Assembly (NCBI RefSeq): GCF_964340395.1
Contig: NC_135554.1
Coordinates: 25,923,592 to 25,938,091, forward strand
Direction: 5' to 3'
DNA: 14,500 nt
Source: Glandiceps talaboti
Taxonomy: Eukaryota > Hemichordata > Enteropneusta > Spengelidae
The notes below the pieces were generated by a model. The model searched no databases and was not told where the DNA came from. It saw nothing but the letters and a program-made list of their open reading frames with translations. A program made the translations under genes and the position numbers. Positions 1 to 7,428 of this stretch are shown here, piece after piece. How positions within the stretch are numbered: position 1 is the first letter of the stretch; every line of letters begins with the position of its first letter.

Positions 1-1122
1 ATTTGATGGTTTTAAAACGATCGTCTTGATTGAAACACACCTCCAAATAACTGATGACCCGTGGACTACCATCTTGTGTTGGTCGATACACACAATAATG
101 AAAACAGCACCTCTGTCAACTTGTTTATCAACTAACAAATGTCAAAACATTTAAAGACAAGTTTTTTAGTTTTATTTCTGTCAACATTACCGTGACCTGC
201 CTGACCTGTGGTCAACTGGGGATCTTTTCACAAAAATAATTTTACGCTTTGAAAAAACAATTTGTAAGAAAACTTTGATCTTTGACTTCTGTTGCTTTGG
301 AAATCATTCCTGACTACATTTTTAGCATTTAAAAGAATGTGTGCAAACAAATGACATTTGAGTTTTTTGAGAATTTGTTCTGTCTATCAATCTAGTCTCT
401 GAATTAAATGTAAATAAAGATGGACTTTTATAATTTTTCTGAAATAAAATTGTAAATTAATTCCTTCTATAGATAAAACAATGAGTCAACTGCACCTTTT
501 GTTTTAATTCTGAATTTTCTCCTACTTGGGAACATTTTTATACAAAACTCTCACATTTTACCTCCAAAATTTATCTTGTCACTGCATGTGCTAAACAAAT
601 TGACCAAAATCTAACAATCAAATCTAAAATCAAACACAAAATTTGCTTTGAAAATCAAGTAACTCCATGATGGTAAACTGTAGTGTTGGGTTTACTTTGA
701 CATAAATTGTCTCTTTCAGACTATTAATCAAGCAGACGATTTAGTTCCTGTCAAGGGAATTTACTTTTATTGTGTTCAGAATGAAGCCATCATAGTGATC
801 TACATGAACACAAGCTGTAAATCACCAATACCTATTTCACAAGACCTTACATTTTACTACCATATCTTTGACAACACCTGTGGCAAATGGGTAAAGCCTA
901 CTTCGGTCTAACATATATACAGATATTCATCATTTTAAACCAACTACAATAGCCTTTGTTGACACCTGGATTGGTTTTGCAAAGTTGTTCATGATCTGTA
1001 TCAGTTTTAGCTGACTGATTAATTCTCCCTGGCCAAAATCATAGTTATGTGACAATACATTTACAAATACTATTTATATATTAGATATGATGAGAGCAAA
1101 ATAGTTCTTTAAGTTTATTTTT
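1..1122. other. non-coding stretch, nothing firm
   Basis: I see no gene here. The sequence is A/T-rich with stop codons in all frames at short intervals. Two small things stand out. The minus strand is open over about 1-132, but without recognisable protein similarity. A cluster of three nuclear-receptor-like half-sites (TGACCT at 193 and 202, TGGTCA at 209) sits in an otherwise A/T-rich context. Neither is enough to call a gene or a working site. Confidence 0.5.
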
Positions 1123-1283
1123 TAGCTTACTTGTAGTCTTGAAGGGCTAATGCTACTCTACCCTTTCAGTTATCCTAACTGTCATTTTTTTTTCAGGAGC
1201 AAAAATGTAAAAATCAAAATGTCCGTTAGGATAGCTGAAATAGTATAGTAGTGATAGTCCTTCAAGTCTTCAGGTAGGCTACA
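1123..1283. repeat. inverted repeat (hairpin) at head of minisatellite
   Basis: Positions 1123-1182 read as the reverse complement of the 59-bp unit: TAGCTTACTTGTAGTCTTGAAG pairs with CTTCAAGTCTTCAGGTAGGCTA, and CAGTTATCCTAACTGT pairs with the first direct unit from 1225. Between the arms is a spacer of about 40 bases, an A/T-rich part that itself pairs partly (CATTTT against AAAATG). The left arm is more diverged from the consensus than the direct copies, so it probably did not take part in recent array homogenisation. The layout, a palindromic head with a tandem array on one arm, resembles non-autonomous mobile elements that carry internal tandem repeats; that comparison is inference. Confidence 0.85.
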
Positions 1284-2125
1284 GTTAGGATAGCTGAAAT
1301 AGTGTAGTAGTGTTAGTCCTTCAAGTCTACAGGTAGGCTACAGCTGTTAGGATAGCTGAAATAGTGTAGTAGCATTAGTCCTTCAAGACTACAGGTAGGC
1401 TACAGTTAGGATAGCTGAAATAGTGTAGTAGTGTTAGTCCTTCAAGTCTACAGGTAGGCTACAGTTAGGATAGCTGAAATAGTGTAGTAGCATTAGTCCT
1501 TCAAGACTACAGGTAGGCTACAGTTAGGATAGCTGAAATAGTGTAGTAGTGATAGTCCTTCAAGTCTATACAGGAAGGCTACAGTTAGGAAAGCTGAAAT
1601 AGTGTAGTAGTGATAGTCCTTCAAGTCTACAGGTAGGCTACAGTTAGGAAAGCTGAAATAGTGTAGTAGTGTTAGTCCTTCAAGACTACAGGTAGGCTAC
1701 AGTTAGGATAGCTGAAATAGTGTAGTAGTGTTAGTCCTTCAAGTCTACAGGTAGGCTACAGTTAGGATAGCTGAAATAGTGTAGTAGCATTAGTCCTTCA
1801 AGACTACAGGTAGGCTACAGTAAGGCTACAGTTAGGAAAGCTGAAATAGTGTAGTAGTGATAGTCCTTCAAGTCTACAGGTAGGCTACAGTTAGGAAAGC
1901 TGAAATAGTGTAGTAGTGTTAGTCCTTCAAGACTACAGGTAGGCTACAGTTAGGAAAGCTGAAATAGTGTAGTAGTGTTAGTCCTTTAAGTCTACAGGTA
2001 GGCTACAGTTAGGATAGCTGAAATAATGTAGTACAACGATAGTCCTTCAAGACTTACAGGTAGGCTACAGTTAGGATAGCTGAAATAGTGTAGTAGTGAT
2101 AGTCCTTCAAGACTTACAGGTAGGT
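1123..2125 (+). repeat. 59-bp minisatellite with an inverted first copy
   Basis: A tandem array of a 59-base unit containing GTTAGGATAGCTGAAATAG, a variable TAGTGTTAG/TAGTGATAG/TAGCATTAG segment, TCCTTCAAGTCTAC and AGGTAGGCTAC. Direct copies begin (at GTTAGG) at 1225, 1284, 1346, 1405, 1464, 1523, 1584, 1643, 1702, 1761, 1831, 1890, 1949, 2008 and 2070: fifteen copies, mostly exactly 59 bases apart. The exceptions are 62, 61, 70 and 62 bases, caused by small insertions; the 70-base step duplicates an 11-base TAAGGCTACAG-like piece. The array ends near 2125 after AGGTAGGT. A further full copy lies in reverse orientation at 1123-1182. There is no coding frame through the array. Confidence 0.97.
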
Positions 2126-3319
2126 TTTATACATGTAATTTTCAGAGAAAGTAGAAATTAATTATTCTACAAAATGTTGTACAGCTACTGTTGACAATTA
2201 CAATACTGAAGTCTTCTTAAAGATCAAGTTTGAATTAGAATTAAAATCTAAACTGAAAAACAGACAGAGTTATAGAAAAAGTTGTTCCAGAACAAAAGAA
2301 TGATCCTATGTAATACTTATGGCGCCACTGATATTAGATAACACTAATGCAAGAACCTAGGACTGAAACCTTGGCCTTTAAACTACAATGTTTGGTAACA
2401 GGATAGTGAAATACTCATGAAATTGTTACAACCAATGTTAATTTTCAAAAATAGCCCACACTGAAAATAAAAAATTCAGTAACTTAAACTCGCACGTATT
2501 CCCTGAAGTCAACTCAGATCCCCTTACAGATTTCCACCATTGTCATTATTTATATATCTGATTAGATTTAAATCTAGCTAATAGATCTATTCAATGTTGG
2601 TGCAGACACAAATCAAACACAATTCAGATTGTAATTTATTTGCCGACATAACACCCCTTCCCTCTTAGTTCACACAGTAATAATGTTTGAAATAAAAAAA
2701 TACAAAATGGCTGCAAACAAGAGTTTCAGCAACTTACAAAGAGTGCAGTTGTCTACAGTCATTTTTCACGTCAATGTAACCTCTATGCAGAAAAACTGTT
2801 TACTTTCAGACTCAATGTTCTACAATGACTTTGATTTCAGATGAAATATAGTACTGTGAACTCTTAATCCAACATTATTCTGACTTCATTGACTAAAATA
2901 AACATACCAGAACTAAATAATTTACTTTTGATAACTACATACCTGGTACCAGCAAGTCTAGTTGTAAAACTAGCTGGATGTTTGAACTTGCCCATGATCA
3001 TAAAAATTTACAGACTTGTAGATATATCTGATTTTATCACATCATAGTTTTTGTAATGTGTCCCTAAGGTTAATAAATCTAACTAACTGAACAGTAGGAG
3101 GTGTTGACTGGGTAGGGCTACCAGGTTTTTATGGATTTACCAATAATATGACCTCAAAGTAACATTCTTGAATTGATTTTCTCACGATTTTCCATTATTT
3201 GCCAATTTTGTAAAGTTTGCATATTTACAAAAGGGTCATTTTGGATCGAAATGAAAGAATTTAATTTAACTATCATGCAAATCTTATGGTAGACTGACAG
3301 CTCATCTGTTGTGGAACAT
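2126..3319. other. non-coding stretch with one possible micro-exon
   Basis: No gene-sized frame is present. The stretch is A/T-rich with frequent stops. It contains a possible minus-strand micro-exon (2738-2782, listed separately), a short hairpin CTAGTT-gtaa-AACTAG near 2959-2974, and otherwise nothing I can name. Confidence 0.5.
2738..2782 (-). CDS. possible internal micro-exon (low confidence)
   Basis: I do not recognise a protein. On the minus strand a pyrimidine tract and AG (gtttttctgcatag) precede a 45-base segment that ends at a near-consensus donor, TTT|GTAAGT. One frame is open, with one base completing the previous codon, 14 codons reading GYIDVKNDCRQLHS, and two bases carried over. 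A Cys, acidic and polar residues and few stretches of K/N/I make it more protein-like than most of the local translation. It is short, and chance pairing of AG and GT signals could produce it. An isolated pseudo-exon in an intron is the main alternative. Confidence 0.2.
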
Positions 3320-3350
3320 CCCCCCACCCCCACCCCCACCCCACCCCCAC
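3320..3350. repeat. C-rich (CCCCCA)n tract
   Basis: Five runs of four to six C separated by single A. The minus strand therefore carries five G runs with one-base loops, a classical G-quadruplex-forming pattern, and the + strand could form an i-motif. Both open frames across it (Gly/Val-rich on minus, Pro/His-rich on plus) are low-complexity artefacts of the repeat. Confidence 0.9.
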
Positions 3351-3527
3351 CTCCTGTGTCTATATATTTCATGGTCAGTAGATAAAAACAAGTTACAGCT
3401 AAATTTTGTGGTGTGGACATGGAAATTTGGAGCAAATACATCTTTGTATCTAGTTAAGCCACCTGTAGGATTCTATAGCCAAGACTTGCCTATCTGACTC
3501 AATTATAAACATACAGGCTTTACAGAT

Positions 3528-3732
3528 CTGGTGAATGACATTTTCAACCAGATAGCCTTCTCTGGACTATGTTGGACTGATGTTCTGGTGAAAGTCAGAT
3601 AGCTAAGTCTTTGGACTATGACTGATGTTCCGGTGAATGACATTCGCAACCAGATAGCTATATTAAAGTCTTTGGACTATGATTGATGTTCTGGTGAAAG
3701 ACATTTTCAACCAGACAGTCATGTCTTTCACC
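3528..3732 (+). repeat. degenerate tandem repeat, units of 45-61 bp, ending in a hairpin
   Basis: Four successive units begin CTGGTGAA or CCGGTGAA at 3528, 3585, 3630 and 3691, giving lengths of 57, 45, 61 and about 42 (last one partial). Shared parts are GACATTTTCAACCAGATAGC, a TCTTTGGACTATG block and TGATGTT. The second unit lacks the ACATTTTCAACC part. In the last unit GGTGAAAGACAT (3693-3704) and ATGTCTTTCACC (3721-3732) form a perfect 12-base inverted repeat with a 16-base loop. There are stops in all frames. Confidence 0.85.
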
Positions 3733-4022
3733 TAGTCGAATTCATAAATTACTGTTTTCTAATACCAGGATTAGTTATATGTAGATAAGAACCACCTGCA
3801 GTATAAAATAAATCACTCCATGAAACAAACCGATTATAACATTCTGATCTGAGTTATTTCAAACTTAGCAGTGTTACCAGGTTGTATATTGAGTTGGAGC
3901 ACTGAAGTGACAACAATTTAACACCACATACCTGTTAGACGGCTTGGTCTACCTGTGAACGTATTGCAGTGACTATAGTGTTTAAGAGATAGCACAGGTT
4001 AAGAGGTTGACAACATGAATAA

Positions 4023-4154
4023 ACAGATATCAGTAGTCAACAATACAAATACATAATCTCAATATCACGATTTGACTTAGACAGATATCATAGTCAACCA
4101 CATCTGGCTTTCACACTGAGGAGGAAATGCAATATTACAGTCAACCACATCTGG
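4023..4154 (+). repeat. short degenerate direct repeats
   Basis: ACAGATATCA followed by (g)TAGTCAAC occurs at 4023 and 4081. AGTCAACCACATCTGG occurs at 4092-4107 and 4139-4154, 47 bases apart. This reads as a decayed tandem repeat of about 47-58 bases with three partial copies. There are no coding signs. Confidence 0.6.
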
Positions 4155-4273
4155 TTTTAGTACAGAGACAACACTAGTGTTTCCCACAACCTATTTTTGT
4201 TCCGGCCGACAAAGTACAATATTGAACAACCCAAATATTTCCTCTCAAAGAGCGACCTCTGCGGCACAATTAC

Positions 4274-4281
4274 TATAAATA
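4274..4281 (+). promoter_or_regulatory. TATA box of a putative + strand promoter
   Basis: TATAAATA lies in a locally more G/C-rich stretch (about 4200-4305, containing CCGGCCG and GCGGC). About 30 bases downstream is a TTCTTTTCTTTTC pyrimidine stretch, where an initiator of the TCT type could place the start near 4304. The leader from there to 4386 has no ATG, and the first ATG opens the putative exon at 4387. In an A/T-rich sequence a TATA match alone means little; the ordered set of signals is the argument. Confidence 0.35.
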
Positions 4282-4386
4282 CACAAAAATTTGAAGCCTG
4301 GAGTTCTTTTCTTTTCTTTTATTTATACTGACCAACAATCCATCATTTTGAAGGCCTTACTATCAGGAACTACATTAGTTTTTACA

Positions 4387-4453
4387 ATGTCAGCCTTGGC
4401 TGTCACACACCAACCAGATGTTGATGTTGAGATCAATACACCTTCTGTGGATG
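4387..4453 (+). CDS. putative first coding exon, unknown protein
   Basis: The first ATG after the TATA box has A at -3. It opens a 22-codon frame starting MSALAVTHQPDVDVEINTPS and continuing Val-Asp, then one extra base before ATG|GTTAGT, a good splice donor. Without splicing the frame stops two codons later (TAG at 4456). Codon content is clearly richer in G/C than its flanks, and the acidic/polar peptide resembles a cytosolic N-terminal tail. If the phase-1 junction is completed as Asp-Gly-Gly, it would fit the start of the DGGWGW-type motif that opens the first membrane segment of SLC16 monocarboxylate transporters; this rests on two residues and is only a suggestion. No clear exon 2 of that type is visible downstream here. 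Confidence 0.35.
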
Positions 4454-5177
4454 GTTAGTAACCCTATCATTTAAGTAAGTTACAATGAAGTGAACGACAA
4501 GTTTTATCAGGAAACTTGAAACAGGCACAGCTAATAAACTTTGACAAGTGTAAATTGTTTAATCTGAAGTCCAGCTCCTTGGTGCGTTGTTCGGAATGGC
4601 CAATGACAACTAGGGTACTCCTATGGTATGTCAAACTACTATCCTTGTACAATTGTCAGCCAAAGATAAACAAACATTAATTCAGTACTACATCTAGCAT
4701 CAAATTAATGTTATGAAAGTTTTCATTATATGATTCATTTTAACTCATAATTTTGATATGAATTCACAAAGATTAATTATTTCCATAAAAATGTATTTTA
4801 AGATTCAAAATTTTAAATCAAAATTTAAAACAAAAATTCAATTTTCTGCTATGAATTTTGGTGGTAAAATAAAAAGGTTAACAACTGTCCAAGCAGTATG
4901 TCTATCACATCATGAACACAACTTAACTATTACGAGTTTAAAATATCAGTTTTTGCATTTTTGTAAAACACAGTATATGTTCCATTTTTCTCTGACAATG
5001 ACATGTATTTATGACATTGAAGTTGTGTATTTAATGAATAATGAAAAGATTCAAATTTTATCCTTCAGACTTGTGTTTGTGAAGAGTAGACACACACAAG
5101 TACACATGTAGTCATTCAAAAACACTCCCCTAACTTTGTTAATCTTAGACACTGAGCACAAAAACCTCATTTGTTAG
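4454..5177. other. probable intron or intergenic DNA
   Basis: If the exon at 4387 is real this is the start of its intron. A 117-codon + frame at 4758-5111 is present. It is made largely of Lys, Ile, Phe, Asn and Leu codons, as expected from A/T-rich DNA, has no domain I recognise and no splice or promoter context. I do not call it a gene. Confidence 0.4.
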
Positions 5178-5287
5178 GTGGGATCTTCATGGCCATCTAT
5201 GTGGCATGCCTTCTACCTTGTAGTATACATTACATTGATATCTGTATAGACAGCCAAACATTTCCTGATGCTTCTACTAAAAACTAA
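5178..5287 (+). CDS. possible second exon with a hydrophobic segment (weak)
   Basis: After an AG (tttgttag) the + strand is open for 35 codons to TAA. The reading phase (two bases first) matches the one base left by the exon at 4387. The junction would read Asp-Gly-Gly-Ile and continue FMAIYVACLLPC, a hydrophobic run that could be a short membrane segment, then SIHYIDICIDSQTFPDASTKN and a stop. The acceptor has only a moderate pyrimidine tract and no AATAAA follows closely. The match of phase has a one-in-three chance of arising by accident. I do not recognise the product. Confidence 0.15.
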
Positions 5288-5626
5288 AGTACCAATACAT
5301 TCATAATTTTAGCCACATTAAAGAGCTCTAGAATTAAAGCAATAATTACCATGAAAATTACAAAAATATTGTGAAATAGGCTGTCTATAAATATATGAAA
5401 TGGGTTCAGAGCCATCTAGAAAAAACCCAGTAAGAGTTAACCAAAGCGATCTCCTAATTGGAAGTGATATCAAATCAGTGGAGCTTTCCATCTTCTACAT
5501 ACTATCATTCATATTTTCAAGGAAATTTTTGCATACAACAATCTCTATATACTTCAACTAACAAATCTTGTTTGTCAGTGATTATGCATATTACCTTCTT
5601 CATGTGAACCTAGATCTAAGGTCAGT
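5288..5626. other. non-coding stretch
   Basis: A/T-rich with no gene I can support. A 53-codon + frame starting at ATG 5400 (MGSEPSRKNPVRVNQSDLLI, then hydrophobic residues, stop at 5561) is present but has no context. Confidence 0.4.
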
Positions 5627-5680
5627 TGATAATTTATGCATGGTTGCTAGAGAGCCTGATAATTTATGCATGGTTACTAG
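5627..5680 (+). repeat. two-copy 24-bp direct repeat
   Basis: TGATAATTTATGCATGGTT followed by G or A and CTAG occurs at 5627-5650 and 5657-5680, a period of 30 bases. Each copy holds ATGCAT and an ATTTATGCAT octamer-like core, similar to POU/Oct-type sites. On the minus strand this lies just past the putative poly(A) signal. Confidence 0.75.
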
Positions 5681-5719
5681 GATACTCCCTATCATACTGT
5701 ATTACTTATCATAACATAG

Positions 5720-5725
5720 TTTATT
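5720..5725 (-). promoter_or_regulatory. AATAAA poly(A) signal for the minus-strand terminal exon
   Basis: The minus strand reads CAAATAAACT about 70 bases after the TAA stop of the putative terminal exon. Cleavage would then fall near 5695-5710. I see no strong GU-rich element downstream. Confidence 0.35.
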
Positions 5726-5795
5726 TGTAAAGCAAAAAGTAGTTATACAAACAATAACTAACCAAGTTTGCATGCCAACAAGTACAATAAAGAAA

Positions 5796-5909
5796 TTATA
5801 AAGTAGAAAAATATACAGCAGTGAAATTCTTGAAAGCCTTTCCTTGTCCAGAGTCACCTGGAGATGATGGCCAAAATCTCAACAAAACTTGACTGTACGC
5901 TTTCCTTTC
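5796..5909 (-). CDS. putative terminal exon, CUB-like C-terminus
   Basis: On the minus strand a branch-point-like TACTAAT (5940-5934), a pyrimidine-containing stretch and TAG precede a frame of 37 codons and TAA. An in-frame stop lies exactly in the acceptor TAG, so the frame begins here. It starts ERKAYSQVLLRFWPSS, goes on with a Gly/Ser-rich turn (PGDSGQGK), and ends AFKNFTAVYFSTL. The pattern of hydrophobic-Arg-Phe, a variable loop, Gly-x-x-Phe-Lys and Thr-Ala-Val-Tyr resembles the last two strands of a CUB domain, where 'lrF.sd...gFk..y.avy' is usual. That is known family pattern plus inference; the Cys-containing part would be in upstream exons. AATAAA follows after 70 bases. An inner acceptor (…GAAAG|G) would change the phase by two bases. 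It could also be a fragment of a dispersed repeat. Confidence 0.4.
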   Translation of the reverse strand, partial: ERKAYSQVLLRFWPSSPGDSGQGKAFKNFTAVYFSTL

Positions 5910-6017
5910 CTAGGCTAAGACAAATCATGAACTATTAGTAAAACCAATAGCTAAAGCACAGAATTTCTACATTTTAAATTGAGCTAAATTCAAACACGGA
6001 CACATTCTTTCTTGGGT

Positions 6018-6114
6018 TAACTTTTGCTTAGTTTAGAGGCTATCCATGACTCGGAATCTCAAGATCACTTGAGAAGAGATTCAAAGCCATGGATAGCCTC
6101 AAGACTAACTTTTG
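6018..6114. mobile_element. 79-bp foldback element with 9-bp flanking direct repeats
   Basis: The core GAGGCTATCCATG (6036-6048) pairs perfectly with CATGGATAGCCTC (6088-6100). Pairing continues imperfectly on both sides, to arms of about 34 bases (6027-6060 and 6076-6105), with GAATCTC pairing near the loop and a 15-base loop. TAACTTTTG occurs directly before (6018-6026) and directly after (6106-6114) the hairpin, which is what a 9-base target-site duplication would look like. There is no coding capacity, so if mobile it is a non-autonomous MITE or foldback type. Confidence 0.6.
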
Positions 6115-6483
6115 TTCGACAATACTGACTTGATATTTATATGTTCATGAAATAAATGATGTGTTAAAATTGCACGTAATATAACAATTCATTGCAGAGA
6201 GGAATAAATAGCTACACTAATATTAATATTATACTTTGACAACCATAAAAGCTATCTTTAAATGGTTATAAAAAGTTTCATCACCATGACAACATGAACC
6301 ATTGCACTTGTGAATTCCACAGATGACTGATTCTATTGATAAATGATTTACCAGTTCGTACAGCTGAGAGACCAGGTTCAATAACAAAGTGTCAAAACCA
6401 AATGACAGATTGTTAATATACTTACAGCAGTAAAACACTGACTGAGCAAATTACTTGTTCTGAAAGCCTGTATTGTACCTCAG
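6110..6483. other. non-coding stretch
   Basis: A 69-codon minus frame (6229-6438) is open but its product is not recognisable. A good minus-strand donor (GCT|GTAAGT near 6426) lies inside it without a convincing exon upstream. Nothing else is visible. Confidence 0.4.
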
Positions 6484-6539
6484 AACACTATACTGGTCTG
6501 AGATTGTACCTAGTGACTTAGACATGCACTTCAGAAATA
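6484..6539 (+). CDS. possible internal exon (low confidence)
   Basis: Between TTGTACCTCAG and a near-consensus donor (AATA|GTAAGT) lies a 56-base segment with one open frame: one base, 18 codons reading TLYWSEIVPSDLDMHFRN, and one base. The peptide has balanced composition with Trp, Met and acidic residues. I do not recognise it. Phase (one base in, one base out) does not join directly to the exon candidate at 4387. It may be a pseudo-exon. Confidence 0.2.
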
Positions 6540-7038
6540 GTAAGTCAGACTTTTACTCCTGGCTACATTAGTATCAAGTAAAGATAATATTTAAGCTTTT
6601 TAAAAATGTTCTTTCTCTTTTTTTTTGACAGAACTTGTATATCTGAAAATACTGTAAAGTATCAATCTTGATGAAAAGAGAAAAAGTAAGGGGTTTCCAC
6701 AATTCGACATTGAGGGCGCACTCACAACAACCTTCTTGCATCTGACAACATCACCCATAGATCAGTTCTTTACCTCATCTGCTAATCTCATCAGGTGATA
6801 CTTATATTTGATTTGTTATGTCAAATATTTGTCAGTTTCGTTTTTTTTATCTTGTGTCTTTTTACATGTAATCATTTTTTTCAAATCAAATGTTTGCATT
6901 GAAATATTGATATCTAGCATCACTGTGAATTCTATACAATGTCTTAAATATCTCCTTGAATTTTTCTAGGAGTACCCTTAAGTTTCTCAGTTATAGAGGG
7001 CACTAAAACTGTAGCAGAACATTCATTGGGTTATAAAA
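6540..7038. other. non-coding stretch with T-runs
   Basis: A/T-rich DNA with runs of seven to nine T (for example near 6618 and 6841). No coding, RNA or repeat signal that I can support. Confidence 0.5.
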
Positions 7039-7246
7039 TACAATTGGTAGAGTACATACCCCTGACAAAGTAAAATAGTCAACAACGAGAGTACAATTGG
7101 TAGAGTACGTACCCCTGACAAAGTAAAATAGTCAACAACTAGAGTACAATTGGTAGAGTACATACCCCTGACAAAGTAAAATAGTCAACAACTAGAGTAC
7201 AATTGGTAGAGTACGTACCCCTGACAAAGTAAAATAGTCAACCACT
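7039..7246 (+). repeat. 53-bp tandem repeat, four copies
   Basis: Units start TACAATTGGTAGAGTAC at 7039, 7092, 7145 and 7198, exactly 53 bases apart, and continue ATACCCCTGACAAAG (or GTACCCCTGACAAAG) and TAAAATAGTCAACAACTAGAG. Copies are nearly identical. Copies 1 and 3 have ACATACC, copies 2 and 4 have ACGTACC, so the array probably grew by duplication of a 106-base dimer. The last copy diverges after GTCAACCACTA. Confidence 0.97.
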
Positions 7247-7377
7247 AAATAAGTAAATAAACCACAATATACAAGACCACAACTAAAGAATGGCACCCTC
7301 AAGTAATGGTAATGCCATGACTTCTCTAAAATTCTGATCCGGAAAAACACCCCATTAAACTTCAGCTCCAGACTCAC

Positions 7378-7428
7378 AGCTCTCCACCAAAATCTAATAA
7401 ATTGATCCATGGCTCATAAGTAATCTTT
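7378..7428 (-). CDS. possible internal exon (low confidence)
   Basis: On the minus strand CTTGCCAG precedes a 51-base segment ending at GAGCT|GTGAGT, a good donor. The open frame uses one base first, then KITYEPWINLLDFGGE, and carries two bases (CT) over. The acceptor lacks a strong pyrimidine tract. A similar AATTTATT…GGTGGAGAGCT…GTGAG segment occurs at 8067-8099 on the same strand. I do not recognise the peptide; an alternative frame runs on as a 72-codon ORF without known similarity. Confidence 0.2.

Noticed and set aside
1-132. Minus strand open for 44 codons at the window edge
   Set aside because: This length is expected by chance, no clean acceptor is seen, and no family is recognisable; the window edge prevents judging the other end.
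1123-2125. Regular repeats considered as a CRISPR array
   Set aside because: The whole 59-base unit repeats with no unique spacers, the host is evidently eukaryotic, and no cas genes are present.
3154-3497. 95-codon minus and 62-codon plus frames
   Set aside because: Both owe their openness to the (CCCCCA)n tract, and their Gly/Val and Pro/His runs are low-complexity.
3932-3972. 41-base minus segment between CTATAG and CAG|GTATGT, open as HCNTFTGRPSRLT
   Set aside because: Good splice signals, but too short, and its phases do not fit neighbouring candidates; many such pseudo-exons are expected.
4758-5111. Longest open frame of the window, 117 codons on the + strand
   Set aside because: Composition is what A/T-rich random DNA gives (Lys, Ile, Phe, Asn, Leu), no domain is recognisable, and no promoter or splice context surrounds it.
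5400-5561. 53-codon + frame starting MGSEPSRKNP
   Set aside because: The upstream in-frame stop is close, there is no Kozak, splice or promoter support, and the second half is a hydrophobic A/T-rich translation.
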